Source: Scortum barcoo
Taxonomy: Eukaryota; Chordata; Actinopteri; Centrarchiformes; Terapontidae
NCBI GenBank assembly: GCA_023238725.1
Contig: CM041547.1
Coordinates: 25,642,928 to 25,706,927, forward strand
Direction: 5' to 3'
DNA: 64,000 nucleotides
The position numbers and the translations under genes were made by a program. This document shows, one piece after another, positions 39,301 through 52,200 of the stretch. The stretch's first letter is position 1; each line of letters begins with the position of its first letter. Under the pieces are notes generated by a model, which did no database searches, was not told where the DNA came from, and saw only the letters and a list, made by a program, of their open reading frames with translations.

Positions 39301-42300
39301 GGCCATTGCTTCTTGGTCCTGATTTCTGTCATGACACTGTTTAGAGGGTGATGAAAATATTGAGATACAGATGAAAATATGTATATATATAGGGTTACAA
39401 CATTTTTCAGTCATTTAAATTGTAGCTCTTTTATGCCAGATGCATACAAAAAACTATTAATATTGGTGGAGCACAGGTGAACCTACAAGTCTTAGAGGTT
39501 GAGGAAAGAAGCTGCTTTGGAGTCTTCTGGTATGGAAATGGATACTTCTTTATCTCTTGATAGATGGAAGCAGGTTAAAGAGACCATGGCTGGGGAAGGT
39601 ATTGTCTTTTAATATCCTTTGGGCTCTGCGCAGGCACATCTACTCAAAGGATATTGTTGCGTGGTAGATGGGAACCAGTGATGTTGGTGGTGGTTTTAAT
39701 CACCTGCTGCAGAGCCCTTCTATCCTGGGCCATGCACAAACCATGCCAATTTGTCATGTTTCTACTCAGTATGCTTTCTGTTTCTGCTCTGTAAAAGTTG
39801 ACAAGAACATTGCATGGGAACTTTTGCTATGCTCTTAAGTTTCCTAAAACATTCTTTATGACAGCAAAGCTGAATGAGTCTGTGGGAAAATGAGCACTGC
39901 TGTCTTTGCCGTGGAGTGGGTGTGATGGACTGTCCATGATGGATAGCAGTTCAGTGACCTCCTGCTCCTCACTGACTTAAAGGTCTCCAGGTTCTGACCA
40001 ATGATAGTCCCAGCCTTGTGAATTAGTTTGCTGATCGTGCTGGCATCCCTTGCACTGATGCTGCTTCCCAGTAGACCACAGCACAACAGATGGCACTCGT
40101 AACCATGGACTGGTAGAAGATCTCTGCATGTTAACATAAAAAAACTCAACATCCGGGGAACATTATCCATTCACTTTGTTTATGTTTGAGCTTCAAGCAT
40201 CAGTGTTATCAGTGTACAATCAGTTATTCCCTTCACCTGTCAGTGGTCATAATATTATGCCTGATCAGTCTATATATGTGTGTGTGTACATATATACATG
40301 TGTATACAGCGTATATGTAGAAGAGGCTAAGTTATTCTGACTATAATAACTGCACTTTTTGAACCTTAGTATATATACAGCAAATGCATGTCCATCTGTG
40401 GGTTTTTTTTAAGATTTTTGAAGAGTAGGCTATAAAACATAACTAGGCTTAAAAATAAACAGACTTGTCTGTCTTGACCCCTGAGGATTAGTTCTGTTCC
40501 AATGGTTGTACAGTTGGACATTTATAGGCTGATTAAAGTATGTGGACTAACACCAATCAACACCCTGTTTGTGTGTGTGTCTGTGCTGTGAGTGCAATTC
40601 CTAGTAAAATGGTACAGCTTTTAGAGTCATACAGAAACACACAACAAAACATAAACATGCTTTAGTCAAGCTGGTTTCAGATGACTGTGATCATTTTATT
40701 TGTAAGTATACAAACACATACCTTCAAGTTCTTAGGGGGATTTCAGTGCCTTTTAATCCTCTTGCTGCACAGACCAGACTGCACACACTCACACAGATAA
40801 GAGAAGGGATAGACTCCAGTTACATATAGGTCAATTAAGTCAAGATGATAATGGTACAATATAATGTACTGATTACTGTTGCTGAATGCCAACTATCAGC
40901 TGCTTCAATCCAAAAATACAAACATGACTCTCAATGGAAATACGTCTAAAATCCTCAGTGATCTTTATCTCTGTCTTTACCCACAGATACTGCTGAAGAG
41001 CTGAAGATGGACCCCACCCTAATGGAGGAGAATGAGGAGAAGGAGAGAGGCATCATGGCACAAGAGCAAGACGATGAGGGCAAGAGCCAAGAAAAAAGAG
41101 AAATGGAGGAGAAGAATATGGAGAAGGGAATGGAGGAAGGAGAAATGAAGAAAGAGATGGAGCTGGTGGCTGAGGTGAAGGTAGAGCTGTGTCAGTGTGC
41201 GCCAGGCCTGCAGATGAGCTTCATCCGAGGGACTGACCTGTTTGGCTATGTTGGCATTGAGGCAGTACTGGACCAGATGAGGAGCAAGACAATGAAGACT
41301 GGCTTTGAGTTTAACATCATGGTGGTTGGTAAGTCTCACACACATAAAAAATATTATTTTAATGATGTTGTAGCAGTGTGACACAGTGTGTCTGCTTTGT
41401 TATTAAAGTTTCAATGCCATTGTGCTATGGTCCCGTTGTCAGAAGGCTGGTTTACATGGCTTTGAATTTTTTGTGACTATTGGGCACACTTGTTGGTGGT
41501 GCTATGACTATGATTATCATATGGTCATATAGATCTCTTAGGCATGTATTCTCATGCAGCGTGTGGGGCACAGATTGGACAATGTACAGTCGAGTTCCTG
41601 TTTTGTTTCAGTAGATTTGCCGCCCTGCCCGCACCATTTGACCAACACTCAAAAATAGTACAACCTTTCCAAGATTCATGCCAGACATGACATGAAATTT
41701 TTTGTTGAGTTTTTGTTCATTATAAACTAATTAGAATTGTGTTTGTAAAATGAAAATGGCAACAAAAAATCCAAAATCAATGCCAGGGATATACAGGATT
41801 GTACACTGCCTAATGTATACTTGACACTACTCAATAATTATGAGTAGCCACAATGAACTCTAGTCCAAGCATGATTCAGAACATACCCTGAGACCCAGGA
41901 AAACTCAAGGAATTGAGTTATTATTCCATACGATAAAGATACATCTATTCAAATGTGTACTTCTTTACGCCAAACTGGCTATATACAACATCACAGCAAA
42001 AGGTAAATTTACAATATGATTCAAAAGATACTATTTATATATTAAAAATCCAGATACATGTAATGAAGTATATGTATTTTCTGAAATTCTTGGTAAGTGC
42101 ATGTACCCAGGTAACAAGGTTTACGAGTAAAGCATCAGTTTAGTTTAATACTTACTGGCTGCGATTGTCCCTTCAGAGGGAAGGGTCACTGCAAGTTTTT
42201 GTAAGTAGCTGTGAGTCTATCACATTTATCCTATGATGAAGCATTTCTATCCTGATAGAAGTGGTCTCTTCCAGCATGACAGTGCCCCCATCCATAAAGC

Positions 42301-45300
42301 ATGAGGAGTCACTGTCTGGTTTGATGAGGATGAAAATATTGTGAATCATGCTATGCTCAGCATGGCCTTCACAGGCATCACATCTCAACCCAATTGAACA
42401 CCTATGGGAGATTTTGGGACATAATAGATAGCGCTTTACACCAGCATCATCAAAACAAATCACCAAATGAGGGAATATCTTTTGAGGAATGGTGTTCATC
42501 CCTCCAGGAGAGTTCAGAGACTGTAGAATCAATGCCAAAGGCATGTGTGTGTGTGTGTGTGTGTGTGGGGGGTTGCTGAGTCTCTTCCTCATTGAAATAA
42601 TATATTACACTTTTTGAATTGGAAGAGGAAGTATGATACTGTGACTAGGAAACGGTTTTGAGAGTTTGGGGGTGTCTGCTGTTTCCTGTCACACACACAA
42701 AGAGATGATATTCACATCTTCTGCTGTTGAAAACAGGAAGCCTCTCATTTATAATTATTTCTAATTCTTTTCCTTTTTTTCAATTTGTTTACTAACTTTA
42801 TTGTGAATATGGTCAATGAGTTTTTAATGGTTGTGTGATTGTGTCTTGTTTATCTCTGTGGGCATATTTCCTCTCTTGTTGGAGTGCAAATGTATTCAGA
42901 CCTTCTTATTGGATCATATATACTGTGAGTGAGGTGCTAGTCAACAGTGCTGGGCTGTGAGACAGAACTGATAAATGTTGAACTACCGACTACAGACAGA
43001 TCTACTGCACATTGTTGTCATTTTATGAAAGATCAGTGCAGTCTGCAGACCTTTAGTTCTGAAGAGGGAGAGGATTTCTCTTTTTACATGATACTCTCAA
43101 CTAGGGACTTCCAGATCCGGCATTGGTATTGGTTATACTGAGCACAAACCTAGGCTCGACCCATTATTTGTTTGCCAGCTGTCACACAGGTATTTCACCT
43201 GTTCACTTGTTTTCACCTGGTGTTGCTTTCATCTACAGCAAAGCGACAAGTACAGGCATCATCAAGTCTCTGTTTTTCCTCCACTTCAATGAGCTCCATT
43301 TGTGTGTAAGCCTCAGACATACACAGATCAGGCATAACATTATGACCACTGACAAGTGAATTGAATAACACTGATTATCTCTTCATCATGGCATCTGGGA
43401 TATATTAGGCAACAAATGAACATTTTGTCCTCAAAGTTGATGTGCTAGAAGCAGAAAAAATGGGCAAGCGTAAGGACTTGAGCGAGTTTGACAAGGGCCA
43501 AATTGTGATGGCTAGTTGACTGGGTCAGAGCATCTCCAAAACTGTAGCTATCGTGGATTCCTGGTCTGCAGTGGTCAGTATCTATCAAAAGTGGTCCAAG
43601 GAAGGAACAGTGGTGAACTGGCAACAGGGTCATTGATTAACGCTGGAAGCGAAGGCTGGCCCGGGTGGTCCGATCCAATGGACGAGCTACAGTAGCTGAA
43701 ATTGCTAAAGAAGTTAATACTGGTTCTGATAGGAAGGTGTCAAGATACACAATGCATCACAGTTTGTTGCATATGGGGCTACATAGCCGCAGATCAGTTA
43801 CTGACCCCTGGAGTCCATCCCTCGACAGGTCAGTACTGTTTTGGCAGCAAAAGGGAGACCAACACAATATTGGACAGGTCATAATGGTCATAATGTTATG
43901 CCTGATCTGTGTTTTTTCTGTGGGTAGCTAGTTGATGGACTTGTTGATGGGCACTCACCAGCCATACTCGAAACAATATACTGTAATGTTAGCTATAGCT
44001 GGTAGCTGCCTTGTTGACTAACTTGTATTGATTGTGGCCACCCATCTTCTATTCTTTCAAAGCCAAATTGTAGACAGTGCCTGTTGAAAAAGAGTATGGA
44101 CTTAGCCCTGCTCGCAACAACAATAAACACAACACAATACAATTAATTCACGCAAGTCAGGCTGCACTGAAGCAGCAAACACTGGAAGATACTTCTACTA
44201 CTAAATTCCCTCGAGACAGTGACAAAGCCAAAAAGTTGAAGGTTTGTCATTGTATACCATGTTCTTTACAAAAAAAGTAAGAAATAAAAAGCATTGGTTT
44301 TATTTATCTGCAGGTCAAAGTGGTTTGGGGAAGTCCACGCTGGTCAACACTTTGTTCAAGTCCAAAGTTAGCCGGAAGTCCTGTACTCCCAACTATGAAG
44401 AAAAGATCTCCAAAACAGTCAAACTACTTTCAGTCAGTCATGGTGAGTTCTCTCTCTCACACACACACACACACACTCACACACACACACACACTCACAC
44501 ACACACACACACACACACAGACACACACACGCTTCACTTCTTGACTCATGGCCTGGAATTCCAGCTTGGGTCATGACTGGCTGTAGTTTTGAAAGGTGTT
44601 GCATGTCTGTTCTCAGATGAATAGGTTTACTTCACATTGTGCATACCCAGGGCCTGGTATTAACTTTTTTGAATACCAGTCACTGTGACTAGGTTTTTGC
44701 CTTAGTTACTGGCTACTCAGCATTTTTGCTAGCCATGGTGTTATTGTTGGGAAGTTGCATTGAGTTGACTATGTATGGTAAAATTTACTTGAATAATTAA
44801 ATTTACAACTCTTTTAAATGTATATGACCAAGGTAAACACAGAAATTAAAACAACACGACACTTCAGTCATCAAATATGCTGGAGAACCTGCTTACTTTT
44901 GTTTCTGCGGCATACACAGGCACATCAGTTGGAGATGATGGTTTGTTGGTGGTGGCAGAGTTGTTGGGCGTGCTGTGCACTAAAATACATCACCTCAATA
45001 CAGTGCATCGTTGTGTCAGTTAAATAGTGTCAAGTATTTTTGACAGTAATGAAACTCTTACCTGGGATGTCCAAAAACCCTGGTATTGTAGGAAGCTGTC
45101 ATTATGGGGTGACATTTCAGCAAATACTTGGGAGGGTGCTCAGCAGTACAGACAAGTAGTCATCAAAAGTGTGTGAAATGTGCGTGTGTGTGTGTGTATG
45201 TCTGTTGCTTTAAAGGAAAGCCTCAGGCTAAAGACATGACATGTCATTTATCCTTCTGATGTTTCACACACACACATACACACAGTCTGTTTGTCACTCC

Positions 45301-46237
45301 AAGAATGTTAAGCTACAAACCGTGTCCGCCTCCATAAACATGTTCTCCTGTACTCTCACATGTATCTTGTATGTATGTATGTACGTATCTAATGTGTAAT
45401 GGTCTATGCCCATGACATACACTCCAAACATGGAAACATTGAGAATCTGAAAAAACTGAAAAAAAAACTTATGCCTGATATAAATCTAATCATCAGGAGC
45501 ATTGCAGCAAAAAGCCTAAATATGGTCATAATTCAGAAACAAACTGCAAATTTCAGAAGAAAGGTTGGTCAGAAGTCGTTAAAATGTAGAGCTTATTAAA
45601 TGGAATTAAGACGTTTTGTTCAGCGAGGAATCCAGACCTCACTGTGACCCATAGACAAAAAGTCAAAGGGGTCTTCAAAATCCTCAGGAAGATTTTGCCC
45701 ACTGAATGGACAGATCAACTCGTCATCAATTCTTTTAATAGAGCATGTTCAAGAAATTAAGGTTATGTGCTAAGGAAGTGAGGCTCTTCTCCACATGACC
45801 CAACTGTCAGAATGAAACTACATGTTAGATCTGGGTTTCTCTTTAAATGTGTAATCCCAACTGAGAGCTAAAGTTAGACTTTTTTTATTGCTGGTCAAAC
45901 ACTATTGTCATTCTGCTATATTTTGTGCAGTCATCTGTTTCTGTTGCTCCCTTTAGCCTTCCTGGTCACAACTCTTACACAGATCTTTACTTTTATACTA
46001 CAACTGCTTCAGGGACAAATTGAGAGGTGTTTACAGTCTCATCGTCTCAGCGCTCTGTAAAAACCCATGGCAACTTAAAATTTGCAGTTATACATGTACA
46101 TTTACTAACTCCTCAATATTTACCAAAACTGTGCACTGACCAAGGCCAAGCTGACCACACTACATATAAATCTAGTAGAACTGGGAAGTGAAAAGCGGTT
46201 GTGACGGTTGTGACCATGCAGCAATTAAAAAGTCTTT

Positions 46238-46269
<32 letters not shown>

Positions 46270-49200
46270 TAATCTCTTACCCCTGGTTTTATTGTAAAAG
46301 AAGTGTCAAATAAAATCTGTGACTATAAGGTATGTGTTTACTGAAAACACAAAACAGTAATTACATCTTTAAAACACGTGTCCCAAAACTCATAAAAAAT
46401 TAACCCAACAAATGAACAACTGATCGAGCATAGAGACAGAATGCAGACTGTCGCTGTCAGTGTGAAATGCAGCTGATACTGACACAACAAACACAAATTT
46501 CACTGCATCTAGTTATGTAGCAATTAAAAAATGACTTAGAGAACTCAACATTTCATCCATTCTGGCACTTTGTAAATTATGGTGGCTTTCGGACCAGACT
46601 GTGGTTTATAGCATTATGGATAACAGGAAATGCAAGATGATTTGTATTGTATCAACCCCTGTAACTTTAGGCCTCAATTCATTTCAAACAAAGTGTGTGT
46701 TGGATCGTCTAGCAGAAGGTGGAGTAGGGGCCTGACAATACTTGTTGTCCTCTGAAACAGGGCTTGAACCTTTTCTGTCTCCTTTTCTCTTTTTTTAAGT
46801 CTACAGAGTTGTTGTAGACTGTAGTTGATCTGTCATGTTATGAAACACGTTATTCACCTGAAGAAAACTGACACGCATGTGTTCTTTGCTGGGGGTATAC
46901 TACTAAATTTCATGGTACCGCATTTACTGATCCTTATTACCCACAGCTACTCCCTATTAAAAAAACCCTCCACATTCTATAGCCCATTTCAGACATTGGT
47001 CTACACCCTTCATTGTTAATCTGAAGACAGTTTACATGTCAGTTACATGTCTAAATAAGTACCCTTTTTTGATGAAGGTCAATGAAAGGGGCTGCATACG
47101 TGTAACATGTAAATGAGACAATTTGCATGTATTATATGTTTTTAATTGTTTATAATAACTTTTGGTTGCCAATGTGTAAACAGATTGCAACATAGCTTAA
47201 AAAATGAGACCTTCCCCGACTTTCTTGCTTGACTGTATCTCCTTGTGAAATGATTTCTATTTAAAGGACTTGGGCCAGTTTTGCATGCTCTAGTGCCTTT
47301 CATCTGCTCAGCTCTGCTACAGTGCTAACAGTGTTCAACAGTAACTAGTTAACTCTATGATACTACTTCATATTTATACATAAATTAGGTGACATCATTT
47401 TGAGTGTTGCCTCCTTGTTCTGAGTGTTGATGGAGCAGCTACAATGTTATCATATGTCTGATTTATGTACAATAATTTGCTTTAATAATCCAAGAATGAG
47501 CATGATCTTGTGTTTGTGTTTTTCTTAAGTTGTGTTTTTTTACAACCTGTTTAATTGTATTAAAGCCACACAAGCAGTTTGGCTGTCTGCCTGTTGGTCC
47601 ATCACTTAAAGCTTTCCTGGGGAGTGGTGGTGAGTCTCTGCTTTGTTCATCTTGTGCATGTGGACAAGGATGTGTATGTGCACTAGAGTGATGCAATACA
47701 CATTCCTGCCAGTGGTACACTGCATTCCAGTGACCTTCTGGTTATTATAATGACATGTACAGTCCATAAGTTCATTTGAGTTATCATGGATTGGGCCCAT
47801 TTTAAATGTACAGTATGTATATATTAGCTATTATATACAGCATAAACTTCATTCAAATCAAGCTAACCAGCATTTTAGCAATCACATGCATTTTCTACAG
47901 GAAATAAATAAAGTGTTACTTTATTGCAGGTAAGTGAAAATCTCAGAGATCAGCTTTCAGACGTTTGCTGTCATGTTTCCACTCAGGAGATGAATGTGTG
48001 CTCACTCAACAATGGAAGTGGACACAAATTGTAGTCTTTACTCTAATCTGCTCACCTTTCCTCAAACATTCACATTTCACCACACACGACTTTATGCATT
48101 ACTGGTATAACTTTAATTTCATTACATACAGATGCGATTGCTTTACTACGATTATGACAATTTACCATTCCCATGGCCATTCCTAATCCTCATTAATACT
48201 CCAAACTAAGTGCAATACTCCAAATAATGTGGTTGTTAACCTGCAGAATAATGCTGATGAGCTTGATTCCACTCCTGTCAGTCACCTGCCACTGCTCAAC
48301 CATGTTATTGTTTAATTGATTGGTGGCACATGATTAAATAAAGGAGTAGTCACTCAGACTTTTTTTGTCTATTTGAATACCATTTAACTTTCTTCTTATT
48401 GATTCTTTTTGTAATTGCTTTGACATGAAGTGCTCATATTCTTATTACCTGTGATATATTTTCTTCAAGATGTTTAGGTGTAGTATACACTTCATTTTAA
48501 TTAGAGTGAAATCTGTGATAATGTCAAGATTCTCCCTTTATTCTGTTTAATCTATTAGTCAGCAATTATATAACCACAAAAAAGACTATTTATATTTAGT
48601 TAAGATTAAAAACAGGCTAAAATCAGAACACAATTCAAATATTACAGTCCAGTTTGTGATTTCATTTTCTGCTATTTCACACATAGGCATGAGGTTTTGC
48701 TGAATTGTCTGGCAACTGTAGACCACTCAGCCATGACAAACACATTTATCAGTACTTCATATGCACACCTTTCCCCTCTGTTTTTCAATGTCTAGTGATT
48801 GAGGAGAAGGGTGTGAAGATGAAGCTGACTGTGATCGACACTCCAGGATTTGGAGACCAGATTTGGAGACCAGATCAACAATGAGAACTGGTGAGTAATA
48901 TTAGAGTCAACACAAGACAGGACAGATGGATGGAGGCTGATGGGAAGATGGTCCTTTCCACAACTGGCTGCAGTAGCATTTGTGAGTACTTAAGGATCAC
49001 TACCCAACAGGCTGAAGCCCAATTGTTTTTGTGCTGGTTTATGTTTCTTCAGAAATGTTTGCACAAATTCCCAGAAGATGGTAAATGGTGGAGATATTAT
49101 ATATATTATTAGTAACTGATTTGAGAAATCCATGGATTTTTTTTTTTTTACCAAAGTTGTAAAAAATTGTTATAGCAAAAACATTCAAAAGAGGTCTGAG

Positions 49201-52200
49201 ATGGTGTGCATATGACCTTGATTTTGTACCTAAAAGACTATACCTACAGTTCAGGGAGTGGGTGTCTCAAAGCTTAACTGCATACTGAATCATTTTCCAT
49301 CTGGGTTCTATGAAGGCTATAATGATTTTTACAGATTCAAATTTCATCAAGTTCAAGTTCAGCATTTTATCGAGCAATTAATGAATGTAAAAAGTTCTCA
49401 TAAGGCATACATTTTGTCCTCAACTAATAAAACCGTGTGGTATAATAATGATTGTTTTTGAATTCAAACTGTAGGAGGCATTTACTGGATAAACTGGCTT
49501 CACTCTGTTAAACCTTCAGCTAGAAAACATGGACTGCAGTTAGAGATAGGCAGTTAGATTTTACACTTTACTCTGAGTAGTACTTCTCAGCCCACAAATA
49601 CAGTTGTTTAATAGGTTCCATAGCTCTAAAGGAGTTTTTAGTCTTTATTTGGCGGCTGTGACTCAGGAGGTAGAATGCATCATTCACTAATCAAAATGTC
49701 AGCAGTTTGATCCCCTGTGGCTCCAGTCTGCATGTTGAAGTGGCCGTGAACCTGCTTTGTGTGAATAAGTTAGAATTAGATACTGATGAGCAGAATGACA
49801 CCTTCTATGGTAGCCACAACATTAAGCAACATTAAGTGTGTTCTTGTGAAAGGAGGGTTTAATGAACAGCAACTACTGAGTTGCATTAAGGCAAGGGTAT
49901 AGTGTTTGAAACTGGACGTTTTATTTGGTCTACTTGCAAACTCTTTATAGGACGCAGTTTTTCCAAAACTTTATATACATTTGATAGATTGCAAATCATC
50001 GGAAATAAGCTATTGCAGAAATAAGTTAAATGCTATAGGTTAGTTTGATTTTCCTTGGTGAAGGCCCGATGCCAACATGGTAGGATTGGCTTGTTTAGGT
50101 ACAAATAAAATCAAGGAAAAAAGACACTGTAGAGGAAGATTATTTTAGATTGTGCTCACGCTCTGCATTTTCAGAAAAAAAGTTGTATTTCATCAAATTA
50201 GCAAACACTAACTGACTAACAGAAAACCCGGAGCCAGGTAATATTCTAATGTAAGTGCACTGGTTAGTATACAAGTATGGTTGTAACTTGGAGGCAGTAA
50301 GCATTTTTTTTAATCGGGGCCTCCAAACAAGTTAAACCAGCCATGTTCACCTGTCTCCAAACACAGAAATTTCATACTTATATCACATAATGTTCAAGTT
50401 CCTTAGACTAGTTTTTTAATTTGTCATATGCACAACAATTACAATAAAGCAGTTGCAATGATATTTTCTACACTCAGTAAAAAATGAGAATCTACGCAAA
50501 AAGACACCAAATAGGACAGAATATCCTATATATAAATGAATGTGATGTGATGTGAATGATAGAAATGATAGAAAATATAATATAAACTATAGTACTGTCA
50601 AAAGCTGTTAGGTGGACCATATATTAAAACTTATATTGCTGAGGTCTGGACATTTGCACGGATGAATATTTCCACTTACTGTTTATTCATTTCTTCACAT
50701 ACAGTGCATCCGGAAAGTATTCACAATGCTTTCACTTTTTCCACATTTTGTTATGTTACATCAGTCTTATTCCAAAATGGATTACATTCATGTTCTTCCT
50801 CAAAATTTTTACACACAACACCACATAATGACAATGTGAAAAAATTTTTTTTTGAGATTTTTGCAAATTTATTAAAAATAAAAAACTAAGAAATCACATG
50901 TACATAAGTATTCACAGCCTTTGCCTATGAAGCTCAAAATTGAGCTCAGGTGCATCCTGTTTCCACTGATCATCCTTGAGATGTTTTTCTACAGCTTAAC
51001 TGGAGTCCACCTGTCATAAATTCAGTTGATTGGACTTGATGTGGAAAGGCACACAGCTGTCTATATATAAGGTCCCACAGTTGACAGTGCATGAAGTCAA
51101 AGGAATTGTCGGTGCAGACCTCAGAGACAGGATTGTCTCGAGGCACAAAAAGCTTTTACAAAAAGTTTTTTTTTTTTTCTTTTTTTTTAACTAACCCAGA
51201 ACTACAGTGGATATAAAAAGTCTAAGTCTACACACCCCTGTTCAAATGCCAGGTTTTTGTGATGTAAAAAAATGACACCAAGATAAATAATTTCACAACT
51301 TTTTCCACCTTTAATGTGACCCATAACCTGTACAATGCAATTGAAAAACAAACTGAAATCTTTTAGGGAGGGAGGTAAAGTAAAAATAAACAACTGAGAT
51401 AATGAGGTTGCACAAGTGTGCACACCCTCTTATAACTGGGGGTATGGCTGTGTTCAGATTTAACCAATTACATTCAAACTCATGTTAAATGGGAGTCAGC
51501 ACACACCTGTCACCATTTAAAGTGCCTCTGATTAACCCCAAATAAAGTTCAGCTGTTCTAGTAGGCTTTTCTTCACATTTTTGTAGCCACATCTTCCAGC
51601 ACAAGCCATGGTCCGCAGAGAGCTTCCAAAGCATCAGAGGGATCTCATTGTTCAAAGATATCAGTCAGGAGAAGGGTACAAAAGAATTTCCAGTGAAGAC
51701 AGTCATCATCAAGTGGAGAAAATATGGCACAACAGTGACATTACCAAAGAACAGGACGTCCGTCCAAAATTGATGATAAAACGAGGAGAAAACTGGTGAA
51801 GCATGGTGGTGGCAGCATCATGCTTTGGGGCTGTTTTTCTTCAGCTGGAACTGGGGCCTTAGTCAGGGTGGAGGGAATTATGAACAGTTCCAAATACCAG
51901 TCAGTGTTGGCACAAAACCTTCCGACTTCTGTTAGAAAACTGAAGATGAAGAGGAACTTTGAGCATCTTTCAGCACGACAATGACCCAAAGCACACATCC
52001 AAATCAACTAAAGAAGGAGTCTCATTACAAGGGCTCAAACACCAGGAGCATGTGGGCCGGATTAAAAACTCTTACGGACAACAAAAGGAAGATCAGCAGT
52101 GCTGGGGTGATGTCTGCATCTCTGCCTGATGAACTGAACAGTTTTTATGCCTGCTTTGAGAGCACCTCTCCAGCTGTGGAGGTGCAAAAGGCTAAGGAGG

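Noticed and set aside
41019..41384. Minus-strand open frame of 121 codons
   Set aside because: It is the antisense shadow of the Glu/Lys-rich septin exon.
44455..44530. Regularly spaced CA blocks as a CRISPR-like array
   Set aside because: Simple microsatellite with short interruptions in a vertebrate intron.
45399..45599. A small gene of 66 codons
   Set aside because: Lys-rich composition in AT-rich intron, with no recognisable motif or splice context.
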